This document shows, one piece after another, positions 1-8,706 of a stretch of DNA of 64,000 nt. This stretch comes from Shinella fusca (GTDB lineage: Bacteria > Pseudomonadota > Alphaproteobacteria > Rhizobiales > Rhizobiaceae): positions 62,001-126,000 of the forward strand of contig NZ_JACHIK010000008.1 of NCBI RefSeq assembly GCF_014203155.1, written 5' to 3'. The translations under genes and the position numbers were made by a program. Position 1 is the stretch's first letter, and each line of letters begins with the position of its first letter. Below the pieces are notes generated by a model. The model was not told where the DNA came from and did no database searches. It saw only the letters and a program-made list of their open reading frames with translations.

Positions 1-326
1 TGTTTCTGCTCGGCCTTGACGAAGTTCTCGGCGATGGCGTCGAGCGCGGCCTCCCAGGAGATGTCGGCCCAGTCGCCGCTGCCCTTCTCGCCCCGGCGCA
101 CCAACGGCTTCATCAGCCGGTCGGGATGGTAGAGGCGGTCGGCATAGCGGGCGACCTTGGCGCAGATGACGCCGGCCGTGTAGCTGTTGTCGGCGCTGCC
201 CTTGACGCGGCCCATGCGGCCGTCCGCGCTGATCTCGACATCGAGCGCGCAGGTGGAGGGACAGTCGTGCGGACAGGCCGAATGGCCGATGCGCGGTTTT
301 CCGAGATTGGGGGTCGCAACGTTCAT
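1..326 (-). CDS. Molybdopterin-dependent oxidoreductase, N-terminal part (runs off window)
   Basis: Only the first 108 residues are present; the gene continues past the left edge. They show the N-terminal iron-sulfur module of the DMSO reductase/formate dehydrogenase superfamily. Cysteines 18, 22 and 26 lie in CPHDCPSTC and a fourth is near residue 55 in GVICAK, spaced to bind a 4Fe-4S cluster. A segment then leads toward the Mo-bisMGD domain (YHPDRLMKPLVRRG, SWEAALDAIA). No Tat signal precedes the cysteines, so a cytoplasmic enzyme is inferred. It is divergent from rlmJ. The substrate cannot be told from this fragment. Confidence 0.85.
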   Translation of the reverse strand, partial: MNVATPNLGKPRIGHSACPHDCPSTCALDVEISADGRMGRVKGSADNSYTAGVICAKVARYADRLYHPDRLMKPLVRRGEKGSGDWADISWEAALDAIAENFVKAEQK

Positions 327-418
327 GGCTTTTCTATAGGACAGAGCCGGAACGGCCAAAAGGCAAAACGTTCGGCCATCGCAACAATTCATCGTCGCAT
401 CAGGGCGCGTTATCCCGC

Positions 419-1279
419 ATGAACTATCGCCACATCTACCATGCCGGCAATTTCGCGGACGTGCTGAAACATGCCGTCCTCGCCCGCCTCGTCCTCTACA
501 TGCAGGGCAAGGACAAGGCCTTCCGCGTGCTCGACACCCATGCCGGCATCGGCCTCTACGACCTTTCCAGCCAGGAGGCGCAGAAGACCGGCGAATGGAA
601 GGACGGGATCGGCCGGCTGCTGGACGGCGACATGCCGGCCGAGGCGGCCGCGATCCTTGCACCATATCTTGAAGCCGTTCGCACATTGAATCCGCAAGGC
701 GGGCTAACCCTTTATCCCGGCTCGCCGAAACTTGCCCGCATGCTCTTCCGCCCGCAGGACCGGCTCTCCGCCATGGAGCTGCATCCGGACGACTACGAGA
801 CGCTGCACCGGCTCTTCGACGGCGACTTCCAGAGCCGCATCACCCGTCTCGACGGCTGGCTCTCGCTCGGTGCGCACCTGCCGCCGAAGGAAAAGCGCGG
901 CATCGTGCTGGTCGATCCGCCCTTCGAGGTCGAGGGCGAGTACGAGCGGCTGGTGGACGGGCTCGAAAAAGCCGTTCGCCGCTTTGCCGGCGGGGTCTAT
1001 TGCCTGTGGTATCCCTTGAAGAAGGGAGCGCCCGTCGCCGCCTTCCACAAGGCGCTGAAGGAGACGGGCATTCCCAAGATGCTCTGCGCCGAGCTTGTCG
1101 TGCGGAGCGACCGCGAGACGACGGGGCTCACGGGCTCCGGCCTCATCGTCGTCAACCCGCCCTATACGCTCAAGCAGGAACTCGACGTGCTGCTGCCCTT
1201 CCTCAAGGAGCGGCTGGCGCAGGACCGTTTCGCCTCGGCGCGCAGCTTCTGGATCGCCGGCGAGGCGAAGGCCCCTTGA
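419..1279 (+). CDS. rlmJ: 23S rRNA (adenine(2030)-N6)-methyltransferase RlmJ
   Basis: A 286-residue protein of the RlmJ family, which uses SAM to methylate A2030 of 23S rRNA. It opens with MNYRHIYHAGNFADVLKH, the family N-terminus. A SAM-binding stretch VLDTHAGIGLYDL lies near residue 40, and the catalytic DPPF motif of N6-adenine methyltransferases is at residues 166-169. Length matches the family (about 280). It is a single gene divergent from the molybdopterin enzyme; the next gene starts 50 bases downstream. Confidence 0.95.
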   Translation: MNYRHIYHAGNFADVLKHAVLARLVLYMQGKDKAFRVLDTHAGIGLYDLSSQEAQKTGEWKDGIGRLLDGDMPAEAAAILAPYLEAVRTLNPQGGLTLYPGSPKLARMLFRPQDRLSAMELHPDDYETLHRLFDGDFQSRITRLDGWLSLGAHLPPKEKRGIVLVDPPFEVEGEYERLVDGLEKAVRRFAGGVYCLWYPLKKGAPVAAFHKALKETGIPKMLCAELVVRSDRETTGLTGSGLIVVNPPYTLKQELDVLLPFLKERLAQDRFASARSFWIAGEAKAP

Positions 1280-1329
1280 CCTTTGCCCGGCGGCGGCAAC
1301 AATCGCCCGCCGAACCGGAGACCCTGACG

Positions 1330-2043
1330 ATGCCCCTTTCCGCCCGCCTCTTCTGCCTGCTCGCCGCCGGCCTTGCCGCGCTGGCCGCCTGCAGCGAGGA
1401 GAAGCCGGCGGAAAAGCCGAAGACGGAGGCAAGCCGCAAGGCGCCGCTGGCAAAGACGGAGGTTCCACGCGGAAAAGGCTTCGACTTCTACGTCCTCTCG
1501 CTTTCCTGGTCGCCGACCTGGTGCGCGGAAAACGATGCCGGCGGCCGCACGCAGCAATGCCGGCGCGGCGAGGATCACGGCTTCATCCTGCACGGGCTCT
1601 GGCCGCAGAACGACCGGGGCTACCCCGAATATTGCGCGACGCGCGAACCGGACCGCGTGCCCGAAAGCCTCGGCCGCACGCTGCTCGACATCATCCCCTC
1701 GATGGGCCTGATCGGCCACGAATGGCGCAAGCACGGCAGTTGTTCCGGCCTTTCGCAGAAGGAATATTTCACCGTCGCCCGCGCGGCCTTCGAGCGCGTC
1801 CGCGTCCCGGCGGAGCTCGATGCCGCGCACAAGGCCGCGCGCCTTTCGCCCGATGCGGTGGAAGAGGCCTTCACCGCCGCCAATCCGGGCCTTGCGCGCA
1901 ACGGCATCGCCGTCACCTGCGCGGGCGGGCGGCTGGAGGAGGTACGCATCTGCATGACGGCCGACCTTGCCTTCCGCCCCTGCCCCGCCGTCGACCGGGC
2001 CGGCTGCCGCGCCGGGTCCATCCAGCAGCCGCCCATCCGCTAG
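1330..2043 (+). CDS. Ribonuclease T2 family lipoprotein
   Basis: A 237-residue secreted T2 ribonuclease. The start was chosen because it gives a lipoprotein signal (MPLSARLFCLLAAGLAALAAC) with a lipobox LAAC ending at Cys-20. Both catalytic signatures are present: HGLWPQ with His-88 and the segment WRKHGSC with His-135. T2 enzymes cleave single-stranded RNA to 2',3'-cyclic phosphates. A Lys/Glu-rich linker follows the lipid anchor. A periplasmic, membrane-tethered enzyme used for RNA scavenging is inferred. Other in-frame starts lie upstream inside rlmJ but would remove the signal peptide. Confidence 0.9.
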   Translation: MPLSARLFCLLAAGLAALAACSEEKPAEKPKTEASRKAPLAKTEVPRGKGFDFYVLSLSWSPTWCAENDAGGRTQQCRRGEDHGFILHGLWPQNDRGYPEYCATREPDRVPESLGRTLLDIIPSMGLIGHEWRKHGSCSGLSQKEYFTVARAAFERVRVPAELDAAHKAARLSPDAVEEAFTAANPGLARNGIAVTCAGGRLEEVRICMTADLAFRPCPAVDRAGCRAGSIQQPPIR

Positions 2044-2066
2044 CCGCCTCTTTCAGGAGCCGAACC

Positions 2067-2657
2067 ATGAAGATCTTCTATTCCGACGCCTCGCCCTACT
2101 CCACCAAGGTGCGCATGGCCGCGCTCTATGCGGGGCTTCCCGCCGAGGCCGTCGCCGTCGACACCTCGACGACCCCGCCGGAGCTTGCCGCCGTCAACCC
2201 GCTCGGCAAGATCCCGGTGCTCGTCACCGACGAGGGCCTTTCGGTCTACGACAGCCGGGCGATCATGAACTACATCGACCGCCAGACGCGCGGCGCGCTC
2301 TATCCGCGCAATGCCGCAAAGCGCACGGAAGCGGACATCCTGGAAGCGACGGCCGACGGCATCTGCGACTGTCTGCTCTCCATCGTCTACGAGCGGCGCA
2401 TGCGCCCGGAGGAAAAGATCCACCAGGGCTGGATCGACCGGCAGTGGCAGAAGGTGGAACGGGCGCTCGATCACCTGGAGGCCAACATGCCGCGCCTCGG
2501 CAAGAAGCCGAACGGCGGCCATTTCGCGCTTGCCGCCATGCTGCGCTACATCGAGCTGCGCTTTGCCGGCCAGTGGCAGCGCGGCCGGCCGAAGCTGAAG
2601 CGCTATCTCTCGCGCTTCGAGGCCGTCTTCCCGGACTACGCCAAATTCAAGGCCTGA
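2067..2657 (+). CDS. Glutathione S-transferase family protein
   Basis: A 196-residue protein with an N-terminal thioredoxin-like domain (MKIFYSDASPYSTKVRMAAL; NPLGKIPVLVTDEG; the glutathione-contact stretch YDSRAIMNYID) and an all-helical C-terminal domain. A Shine-Dalgarno AGGAG lies 8 bases before the ATG. It starts 23 bases after the RNase gene, so the two may be co-transcribed. A strong hairpin terminator follows. The substrate is unknown; small GSTs of this kind in rhizobia are usually uncharacterised detoxification or etherase-like enzymes. Confidence 0.88.
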   Translation: MKIFYSDASPYSTKVRMAALYAGLPAEAVAVDTSTTPPELAAVNPLGKIPVLVTDEGLSVYDSRAIMNYIDRQTRGALYPRNAAKRTEADILEATADGICDCLLSIVYERRMRPEEKIHQGWIDRQWQKVERALDHLEANMPRLGKKPNGGHFALAAMLRYIELRFAGQWQRGRPKLKRYLSRFEAVFPDYAKFKA

Positions 2658-2670
2658 GCCCGAACGAAAA

Positions 2671-2694
2671 AAGGCCCTCCTCGCGGAGGGCCTT
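2671..2694. terminator. Bidirectional intrinsic terminator
   Basis: A 10-bp perfect stem (AAGGCCCTCC/GGAGGGCCTT) with a TCGC loop, preceded by an A-run and followed by T residues. It lies between the convergent GST and porin genes and can serve both. Confidence 0.88.
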
Positions 2695-2718
2695 TCCTGT
2701 CGTGCGGAGCCGTTCGGC

Positions 2719-3354
2719 TTAGAACTTGACGCCGAGACCGACGCGGACGGCGTGGTCCTTGTCATCGGCGCGAACCGTGGTGGCGCCGAGGTCGTAGTTC
2801 TTCTTCTGGTAGTCGCTGTAGCGGTATTCGACGCGAGCCGTGATGTTGTTGGTCACGAAGGCTTCCGCACCGACACCGGCCGTCCAGCCGAGAGCCGTGT
2901 GGTCGTCGCTGGCGCCGGCAGCGTTCTTCACTTCGACGTTGGAGGCCGCAAGACCGGCCGTGCCGTAGAGAAGGACCGGGTTGAGGTCGATACCGACGCG
3001 GCCGCGCAGCGAACCGTTGAGGCCCTGCTGGGTGGTGATGCCGCCGTTATGGGTGTCGACGCCCGAGTAGTTCAGGTCGGTTTCACCGCCGTAGACGATC
3101 TGGCCGCTCTGCATGTTGTAGCCGCCGTAGACGCCGCCGCCGATGGCATTGCCCTTGGCGTCGTTCATCTTGGCGCGCTGCCAGCTTGCCGTACCACCGA
3201 CATAGGCACCGGCCCAGTTGCCGCTTGCGACCGGCTCGGAATAGTCGGCGGCCGGAGCCTGCGGAACTTCGTCGATGGCGTCGGCAGCCTGTGCGACCTG
3301 GAAGGCGGCCAGGGAAACGGTCGAAGCGATGAGGGTTGCGATGAGTGTACGCAT
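2719..3354 (-). CDS. Outer-membrane beta-barrel protein, Omp25/Omp31 type
   Basis: A 211-residue small porin. The signal peptide MRTLIATLIASTVSLAAFQVAQA is followed by an 8-strand barrel with the Gly-aromatic pattern of rhizobial and Brucella Omp25/31 proteins (NWAGAYVGG, GGVYGGYNMQSG, ARVEYRYSDY). It ends in Phe (GLGVKF), the beta-assembly signal. The start was set at 3354 because an AAAGGAGAA ribosome site lies just upstream and the signal peptide begins there; longer in-frame forms do not look coding. A 330-base AT-rich region precedes it, consistent with a strong, regulated promoter. Confidence 0.93.
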   Translation of the reverse strand: MRTLIATLIASTVSLAAFQVAQAADAIDEVPQAPAADYSEPVASGNWAGAYVGGTASWQRAKMNDAKGNAIGGGVYGGYNMQSGQIVYGGETDLNYSGVDTHNGGITTQQGLNGSLRGRVGIDLNPVLLYGTAGLAASNVEVKNAAGASDDHTALGWTAGVGAEAFVTNNITARVEYRYSDYQKKNYDLGATTVRADDKDHAVRVGLGVKF

Positions 3355-3688
3355 GATATTCTCCTTTACTGAACGACGCCCTTTTCTGGGAGGCGATCGG
3401 GCATCGTCATTCCAATTCAGTCCCGCCCGGTTGAGGGGAAATTGAATAAAGATTGAGGAAATGGAAGAGCCAAATTGTGATATGATTGTGGCAGCGAGGC
3501 GGCACAAATTGGATGTGACTTTTCCACAACATGGAATTTGTTAACCATAATTCAAATATTGAAGGAAACCGGCAGAATATACTTAAATCTACTTCTTCCA
3601 TGGCTTTGAGGTTAAATTTTCCGAAACCTTTTCTCCGGGGGAGTTTAAGCCTGCGCGCGAATGTCTATATCTTTGGCCGGTCAACCAA
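3355..3688. other. AT-rich divergent intergenic region
   Basis: 334 bases between the porin (minus) and the SDR gene (plus). It is clearly richer in A+T than the surrounding coding DNA, with stretches such as TTGTTAACCATAATTCAAAT near 3540-3559. It holds the candidate porin promoter and presumably that of the SDR-uvrC unit. I see no convincing gene in it. Confidence 0.7.
3445..3473 (-). promoter_or_regulatory. Candidate sigma70 promoter of the porin gene
   Basis: On the minus strand TTGGCT and TTTATT are separated by 17 bases, about 90 bases before the porin ATG. Four of six bases match the consensus in each box. Confidence 0.4.
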
Positions 3689-4477
3689 GTGAATCGGCAG
3701 GACGGACTTTTCTTGAAGCAGCCCCTAAAGACGGCCCTCGTGACGGGCGGCGCGAAGCGGATCGGCAAGGCCATCGTGGACGATCTCGCCGCGCATGGTT
3801 TCTCGCTCGCCATCCATGCGAACACGTCGCTCGAAGAGGCGGAAGCCCTCGCCCGTTCGCTGCGGGAGCAAGGCGTGAAAGCGGCCGCCCTTTCCTGCGA
3901 CCTTGCGGACGAGGCGGCGACCGCCGGGCTGATCGAGGCGGCGGTGGCCGCCGTCGGCCCGCTCGACCTTCTCGTCAACAACGCCTCCCTCTTCAAGCCG
4001 GATACGGTCGAGACCTTCGACGCAGCCCTGCTCGACCGGCATGTGGCGGTGCATGTGAAGGCGCCGTCCGTCCTTGCGCGCGATTTCGTGCGGCAGCTTC
4101 CCGCAGGCACGGCGGGCTCCATCGTCAACATCATCGACCAGCGCGTCTGGAACCCGACGCCGCGCTATTATTCCTACACGCTCTCCAAGGCGGCGCTCTG
4201 GATGGCGACGCGCACCATGGCGCAGACCTTTGCCCCGCAGGTGCGCGTCAACGCCATCGGCCCCGGCCCGTCGCTGCCTAACGAGCGGCAGAGCGACACC
4301 GATTTCCAGGCCCAGCTCGACGGATTGATCCTGCGCCGCGGCCCCGATCTTGCGGAATTCGGCCGCACGGTTCGCTTTTTGTTCGACACGCCGTCCATTA
4401 CGGGGCAAATGATAGCGCTCGACGGCGGGCAGCATCTCGCCTGGGAAACCCCCGACGTCGCGGAGATCACGGAATGA
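3689..4477 (+). CDS. Short-chain dehydrogenase, FolM/pteridine-reductase-like
   Basis: A 262-residue SDR. The cofactor loop reads TGGAKRIG, the Arg-containing form (TGxxxRxG) of FolM and PTR1 pteridine reductases rather than the usual TGxxxGIG. NNAS is present near residue 92, the catalytic YSYTLSK supplies Tyr and Lys, and NAIGPGPSL also resembles PTR1. Reduction of dihydromonapterin or dihydrofolate with NADPH is therefore plausible but unproven. The start is uncertain: GTG at 3689 is used, and a TTG at 3713 ([13 protein letters not shown]) is possible. The stop overlaps the uvrC start by four bases (ATGA), implying translational coupling. Confidence 0.82.
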   Translation: MNRQDGLFLKQPLKTALVTGGAKRIGKAIVDDLAAHGFSLAIHANTSLEEAEALARSLREQGVKAAALSCDLADEAATAGLIEAAVAAVGPLDLLVNNASLFKPDTVETFDAALLDRHVAVHVKAPSVLARDFVRQLPAGTAGSIVNIIDQRVWNPTPRYYSYTLSKAALWMATRTMAQTFAPQVRVNAIGPGPSLPNERQSDTDFQAQLDGLILRRGPDLAEFGRTVRFLFDTPSITGQMIALDGGQHLAWETPDVAEITE

Positions 4478-6522
4478 ACAGCCGGAAGGTGGAGGATGGC
4501 GGCATCCTCTATGACGAGAACGAGACGGACGACGAGGACGAGCTTGTCGAAAGCCCGGCCGAAGGCGGGCCCGCATCCGGCCTCGCCACGCCCGGCATCG
4601 ACTGGAACGAAGGCGGCGACGTGCCGCAGGGCCTCATCGGCGCCGAGCTGATCCAGCTCTTCGTCAAGCGCCTGCCGAACAGCCCCGGCGTCTACCGCAT
4701 GTTCAATGCCGACGGCGACGTGCTCTATGTCGGCAAGGCGCGCAGCCTCAAGAAGCGCGTGACGAACTATGCGCAGGGCCGCGGCCATTCCAACCGCATC
4801 ACGCAGATGATCCGGCAGACGGCGAACATGGAGTTCGTCACCACGCGCACCGAGACCGAGGCGCTGCTGCTGGAAGCGAACCTCATCAAGCGCCTGCGGC
4901 CGCGCTTCAACGTGCTTTTGCGCGACGACAAGTCGTTCCCCTATATCCTCGTGACCGGCGACAGCCGCGCGCCGGCCATCTTCAAGCATCGCGGCGCGCG
5001 CAGCCGCAAGGGCGACTATTTCGGCCCCTTCGCCTCGGCGGGGGCCGTGGGCCGCACGATCAACTCGCTGCAGCGCGCCTTCCTGCTGCGCACCTGCACG
5101 GACAGCGTCTTCGAGACGCGCACGCGCCCGTGCCTGCTCTACCAGATCAAGCGCTGTTCGGCCCCCTGCACGCACGAGATCAGCGACGAAGGCTATGCCG
5201 ACCTGGTGCAGGAGGCGAAGGACTTCCTGTCCGGCAAGAGCCAGAAGGTGAAGGCGCAGATGGCCGAGGCCATGAACGCCGCCGCCGAGGACCTCGATTT
5301 CGAGCGCGCCGCCGTCTATCGCGACCGGCTGGCCGCGCTCTCGCATGTCCAGAGCCACCAGGGCATCAATCCGGCGGGCGTGGAGGAGGCGGACGTCTTC
5401 GCCATCCACCACGAGGGCGGCATTTCCTGCATCCAGGTCTTCTTCTTCCGCACCGGGCAGAACTGGGGCAACCGCGCCTATTTCCCGAAGGCCGACCCGC
5501 AGCTTACGGGCGCCGAGGTGCTCAACGCCTTCCTCGCCCAGTTCTACGACGACAAGCCCTGTCCCCGGCAGATCTTCCTTTCCGAAACCGTCGAGGAGAT
5601 GGATCTTCTCTCGCAGGCGCTCACCGAACGCTCCGGCCACAAGGTCGCGATCTCCGTGCCCCAGCGCGGCGAGAAGAAGGACCTCGTCGACCATGTGGTG
5701 GCCAATGCCCGCGAGGCGCACGGCCGCAAGCTCGCCGAGACGGCCTCGCAGTCGCGCCTGCTCGAAGGCTTCGCCGCGACCTTCAAGCTGCCTTACGTGC
5801 CGCGCCGCATCGAGATCTACGACAACTCGCACATCATGGGCACCAATGCCGTGGGCGGCATGGTGGTGGCGGGGCCGGAAGGCTTCGTGAAGGGGCAGTA
5901 CCGCAAGTTCAACATCAAATCGACCGAAATCACCCCCGGCGACGACTTCGGCATGATGAAGGAAGTGATGACCCGGCGCTTCTCGCGCCTCATCAAGGAA
6001 GAGGGCCTGCCGGACCGCAAGGCCGATCAGGGTGCGGAGGCGGCGGACCTGCCCTTCCCCGCCTGGCCGGACGTCATCCTCATCGACGGCGGCCAGGGGC
6101 AGATGACGGCGGTGCGCGCCATCCTCGAAGAGCTCGGCATCACCGACCAGGTGATCGCCATCGGTGTCGCCAAAGGCGCCGACCGCGAGGCGGGACGCGA
6201 GCGCTTCTTCATGAAGGGCATTGCCGACTTCTCGCTGCCGCCGCGCGATCCCGTGCTCTATTTCGTGCAGCGCCTGCGCGACGAGGCGCACCGCTTCGCC
6301 ATCGGCTCGCACCGGGCGCGGCGCAAGAAGGAGATGGTCAGGAACCCGCTCGACGAGATCGCCGGCATCGGCCCGACGCGAAAGCGCGCGCTGCTCCAGC
6401 ATTTCGGCACGGCGAAGGCCGTCTCGCGCGCGGCGATGGCCGACCTCATGGCCGTCGCCGGCATTTCCGAAAGCGTCGCCCGCCTCGTCTACAACCATTT
6501 TCACGAGGATGCGGCGGGTTAG
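4474..6522 (+). CDS. uvrC: Excinuclease ABC subunit C
   Basis: A 682-residue UvrC, the nuclease making both incisions in nucleotide excision repair. After an acidic N-terminal extension of about 65 residues comes the GIY-YIG domain ([21 protein letters not shown]). Then follow the UVR helical hairpin ([17 protein letters not shown]), the RNase H-like domain ([21 protein letters not shown]) and a C-terminal helix-hairpin-helix pair ([32 protein letters not shown]). The acidic N-terminal tail makes it longer than E. coli UvrC (610). Coupled to the SDR gene upstream. Confidence 0.97.
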   Translation: MNSRKVEDGGILYDENETDDEDELVESPAEGGPASGLATPGIDWNEGGDVPQGLIGAELIQLFVKRLPNSPGVYRMFNADGDVLYVGKARSLKKRVTNYAQGRGHSNRITQMIRQTANMEFVTTRTETEALLLEANLIKRLRPRFNVLLRDDKSFPYILVTGDSRAPAIFKHRGARSRKGDYFGPFASAGAVGRTINSLQRAFLLRTCTDSVFETRTRPCLLYQIKRCSAPCTHEISDEGYADLVQEAKDFLSGKSQKVKAQMAEAMNAAAEDLDFERAAVYRDRLAALSHVQSHQGINPAGVEEADVFAIHHEGGISCIQVFFFRTGQNWGNRAYFPKADPQLTGAEVLNAFLAQFYDDKPCPRQIFLSETVEEMDLLSQALTERSGHKVAISVPQRGEKKDLVDHVVANAREAHGRKLAETASQSRLLEGFAATFKLPYVPRRIEIYDNSHIMGTNAVGGMVVAGPEGFVKGQYRKFNIKSTEITPGDDFGMMKEVMTRRFSRLIKEEGLPDRKADQGAEAADLPFPAWPDVILIDGGQGQMTAVRAILEELGITDQVIAIGVAKGADREAGRERFFMKGIADFSLPPRDPVLYFVQRLRDEAHRFAIGSHRARRKKEMVRNPLDEIAGIGPTRKRALLQHFGTAKAVSRAAMADLMAVAGISESVARLVYNHFHEDAAG

Positions 6523-6582
6523 CTGGCCCGGACCCGGGGCGGGTGCTAGCATGGCGGCGGACGTCCTCACCGGGAGAAGCCG

Positions 6583-7059
6583 ATGACCGCCTGCCCCTAC
6601 CAGACACCTGCCCTTGCCGCCGGCCTTCTCCTCCTGGCAGCGCCCGCCGACGCACAGACCAGGGTGGGCGACGCGCAGATGGTAAGCGTGAGCGGCCGTT
6701 GCGGCAAACTCGTCGTCGGCAAAAGGACGCTGACCGATACCTGCACGGGCAAGCTCCTCAACGTCACCTATCCCGATGGCCGCACCGGCTTCTACTTCGT
6801 GCTGGCGGACGGGCGCATCGTCACCTTCAGCGGCATGGACGGCGACAATCCGACGCCGGACACCGACGTGGTCGATCTCGACAAGGTGATCATGACCCGC
6901 AAGGATACGCCGGACAAGCCGGACGTCCTGTCCGCGACGGGCACCTGCCGCTTCGGCAATCCCATGCAGGGGCCGATGACCGTTTCCTGCGAGGGCAGGC
7001 TTTCCAGCGGCGGCGCCTTCTCGGCCACCTTCACCACAGACGGCAAGCCGCCGACCTGA
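6583..7059 (+). CDS. Secreted protein of unknown function
   Basis: 158 residues that I do not recognise. The N-terminus (ALAAGLLLLAAPADAQT) is a plausible signal peptide cleaved near residue 25. The mature part looks beta-rich with paired cysteines (GRCGKLVV..DTCTGK; GTCRFGN..VSCEG), which could form two disulfides in the periplasm. It lies 60 bases after uvrC and 149 before pgsA on the same strand, with no terminator evident in either gap, so it may be transcribed with uvrC. Codon use fits the neighbours. Confidence 0.75.
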   Translation: MTACPYQTPALAAGLLLLAAPADAQTRVGDAQMVSVSGRCGKLVVGKRTLTDTCTGKLLNVTYPDGRTGFYFVLADGRIVTFSGMDGDNPTPDTDVVDLDKVIMTRKDTPDKPDVLSATGTCRFGNPMQGPMTVSCEGRLSSGGAFSATFTTDGKPPT

Positions 7060-7208
7060 CCCGGGCGGTCCGTTTCGGACAAAAGACGGCGGGAAACCGC
7101 GACAATACGCGCGGCTCCGTAAATTCGCCAAGAATTGCCGGAAACAAAGGTTGACGGCACAGTCACAAAGACCTCATCTAACCCAAAATCGTAGAGACTG
7201 AAGATTCC

Positions 7209-7793
7209 ATGGCTTCCCGCGCATACAGCATCCCGAATCTCCTCACCTATGGCCGGATCATCGCCGTTCCGCTGATCGTCCTGTGCTTCTTCATCGAGGG
7301 GCGGCTGGAATCGTCGGATTTCGCCCGCTGGACGGCCTTCTGGCTCTTCGTCGCCGCCTCGGTGACGGATTACCTCGACGGCTATCTCGCCCGCATCTGG
7401 AACCAGACGTCGAACATCGGCCGCATGCTCGACCCGATCGCCGACAAGCTGCTGGTCGCCTCGGTGCTGCTGCTGATGGCCGCCGACGGCACCATTGCCG
7501 GCTGGTCGATCTGGGCGGCCATCATCATCCTGTGCCGCGAGATCCTCGTCTCGGGCCTTCGCGAATATCTCGCCGACCTCAAGGTCTCCGTGCCGGTGAC
7601 GCGCATCGCCAAGTGGAAGACGACGATCCAGATGTTCGCCATCGCCTTCCTGCTGGCCGGCCCCGCCGGTGACAAGGTTCTGCCCTATACGACCGAGATC
7701 GGCATCGGCCTGCTCTGGGTCGCCGCGCTCATCACCATGTATACCGGCTACGACTATTTCCGCGTGGGCCTGAAGCATATCGTGGACGAATAG
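7209..7793 (+). CDS. pgsA: CDP-diacylglycerol--glycerol-3-phosphate 3-phosphatidyltransferase
   Basis: A 194-residue integral membrane enzyme making phosphatidylglycerophosphate, the committed step to phosphatidylglycerol and cardiolipin. The CDP-alcohol phosphotransferase signature is intact (DYLDGYLAR, then GRMLDPIADKL, with all the metal-binding aspartates). Four to six transmembrane helices can be seen. It is followed one base later by moaD, so pgsA-moaD-moaE form one operon, an arrangement common in rhizobia although the functions are unrelated. Confidence 0.96.
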   Translation: MASRAYSIPNLLTYGRIIAVPLIVLCFFIEGRLESSDFARWTAFWLFVAASVTDYLDGYLARIWNQTSNIGRMLDPIADKLLVASVLLLMAADGTIAGWSIWAAIIILCREILVSGLREYLADLKVSVPVTRIAKWKTTIQMFAIAFLLAGPAGDKVLPYTTEIGIGLLWVAALITMYTGYDYFRVGLKHIVDE

Positions 7794-7794
7794 C

Positions 7795-8049
7795 ATGACG
7801 AAGCTCGTCTATTTCGCCTGGGTCCGCGAGCGCATCGGCAAGGGCGAGGAGGAGATCGACCTTCCCGCCGCGGTGAAGACCGGGGCCGACCTCCTGCGCC
7901 ACCTCAAGACGCGCGGCGAGGAATATGCCCACGCGCTGGAGCATGAGAAGGTCATCTGCATCGCCGTCGACCAGGAACATGTCGAGCACGACGAGACGAT
8001 AGCCGGCGCACGCGAGATCGCCCTCTTCCCGCCGATGACGGGAGGCTGA
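7795..8049 (+). CDS. moaD: Molybdopterin synthase sulfur carrier subunit MoaD
   Basis: An 84-residue ubiquitin-fold protein ending in the obligatory Gly-Gly (PPMTGG), which is thiocarboxylated and donates sulfur to precursor Z in molybdopterin synthesis. The FPP-x-TGG terminus is typical. It starts one base after the pgsA stop and is followed two bases later by its partner moaE. Confidence 0.95.
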   Translation: MTKLVYFAWVRERIGKGEEEIDLPAAVKTGADLLRHLKTRGEEYAHALEHEKVICIAVDQEHVEHDETIAGAREIALFPPMTGG

Positions 8050-8051
8050 CC

Positions 8052-8525
8052 ATGGCCGGCGGCGTTCCGGCTCCGGTCGTCGTGCGCGTCCAGCGCGAGG
8101 ATTTCGACGCGGCCGCCGAGACCGCGCGGCTGACGGCCGGAAGCGCGGCCGCCGGCGCCGTCGTCACCTTCACCGGCCTTTGCCGCGACGAGGGCGGCCG
8201 GCTTTCCGCGCTGGAACTGGAGCATTATCCCGGCATGGCCGAGGCCGAGATCGGCCGCATCTGCCGTACGGCGGTGGAGCGTTTCTCGCTCCTCGGCATC
8301 GCCGCCATCCACCGGGTCGGCAAGATCGCGCCGGGCGGGAACATCGTCCTCGTCGTCGCCCTCGCCCCGCACCGCCACGCCGCCTTCGACGGCGCGTCCT
8401 TCGTCATGGACTACCTCAAGACCTCCGCCCCCTTCTGGAAGAAGGAACACTTCGCCGACGGTTCCCAAGGCGGCTGGGTCGACGCCAAGGACAGCGACGA
8501 CCGGGCGCGGGAGAAGTGGTCTTAG
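8052..8525 (+). CDS. moaE: Molybdopterin synthase catalytic subunit MoaE
   Basis: A 157-residue MoaE. Family hallmarks are GAVVTFTGLCRD, LELEHYPGMAE, IHRVGKIAPG and the active-site stretch LKTSAPFWKKEHF, which carries the lysines that contact the MoaD C-terminus. With MoaD it makes molybdopterin. A user of the cofactor, the molybdopterin oxidoreductase, lies at the left edge of the window. A REP pair follows, before the convergent permease. Confidence 0.96.
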   Translation: MAGGVPAPVVVRVQREDFDAAAETARLTAGSAAAGAVVTFTGLCRDEGGRLSALELEHYPGMAEAEIGRICRTAVERFSLLGIAAIHRVGKIAPGGNIVLVVALAPHRHAAFDGASFVMDYLKTSAPFWKKEHFADGSQGGWVDAKDSDDRAREKWS

Positions 8526-8552
8526 ACCTCGTTCGCGTTGTGCCGTGTCGGT

Positions 8553-8688
8553 GGATCCTCGGGTCAAGCCCGAGGATGACGGAGGGGAGGAGAGATTGCC
8601 TGCCTCTTGAACGGTTCGGCATGCGGAGCCGCCGCTTTGGTCGCCCCCCTCTCTTCTTCCGTCATCCTCGGGCTTGACCCGAGGATCC
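8553..8688. repeat. REP-type palindrome pair, long-spacer class (copy 1)
   Basis: Two inverted copies of one palindrome, each made of ATCCTCGGG and CCCGAGGAT arms around a 5-base loop, at 8553-8582 and 8660-8688. The copies point toward each other around a spacer containing GGCATGCGGAGCCGCCGCTT. The same architecture and a related spacer occur at 54149-54285. It lies between convergent moaE and the permease. Confidence 0.9.
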
Positions 8689-8706
8689 ATGCCACACGGA
8701 ACGCCG

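Noticed and set aside
4174-7131. A 985-codon open frame on the minus strand across uvrC
   Set aside because: Antisense shadow of uvrC and neighbours, with no recognisable domain or ribosome site.
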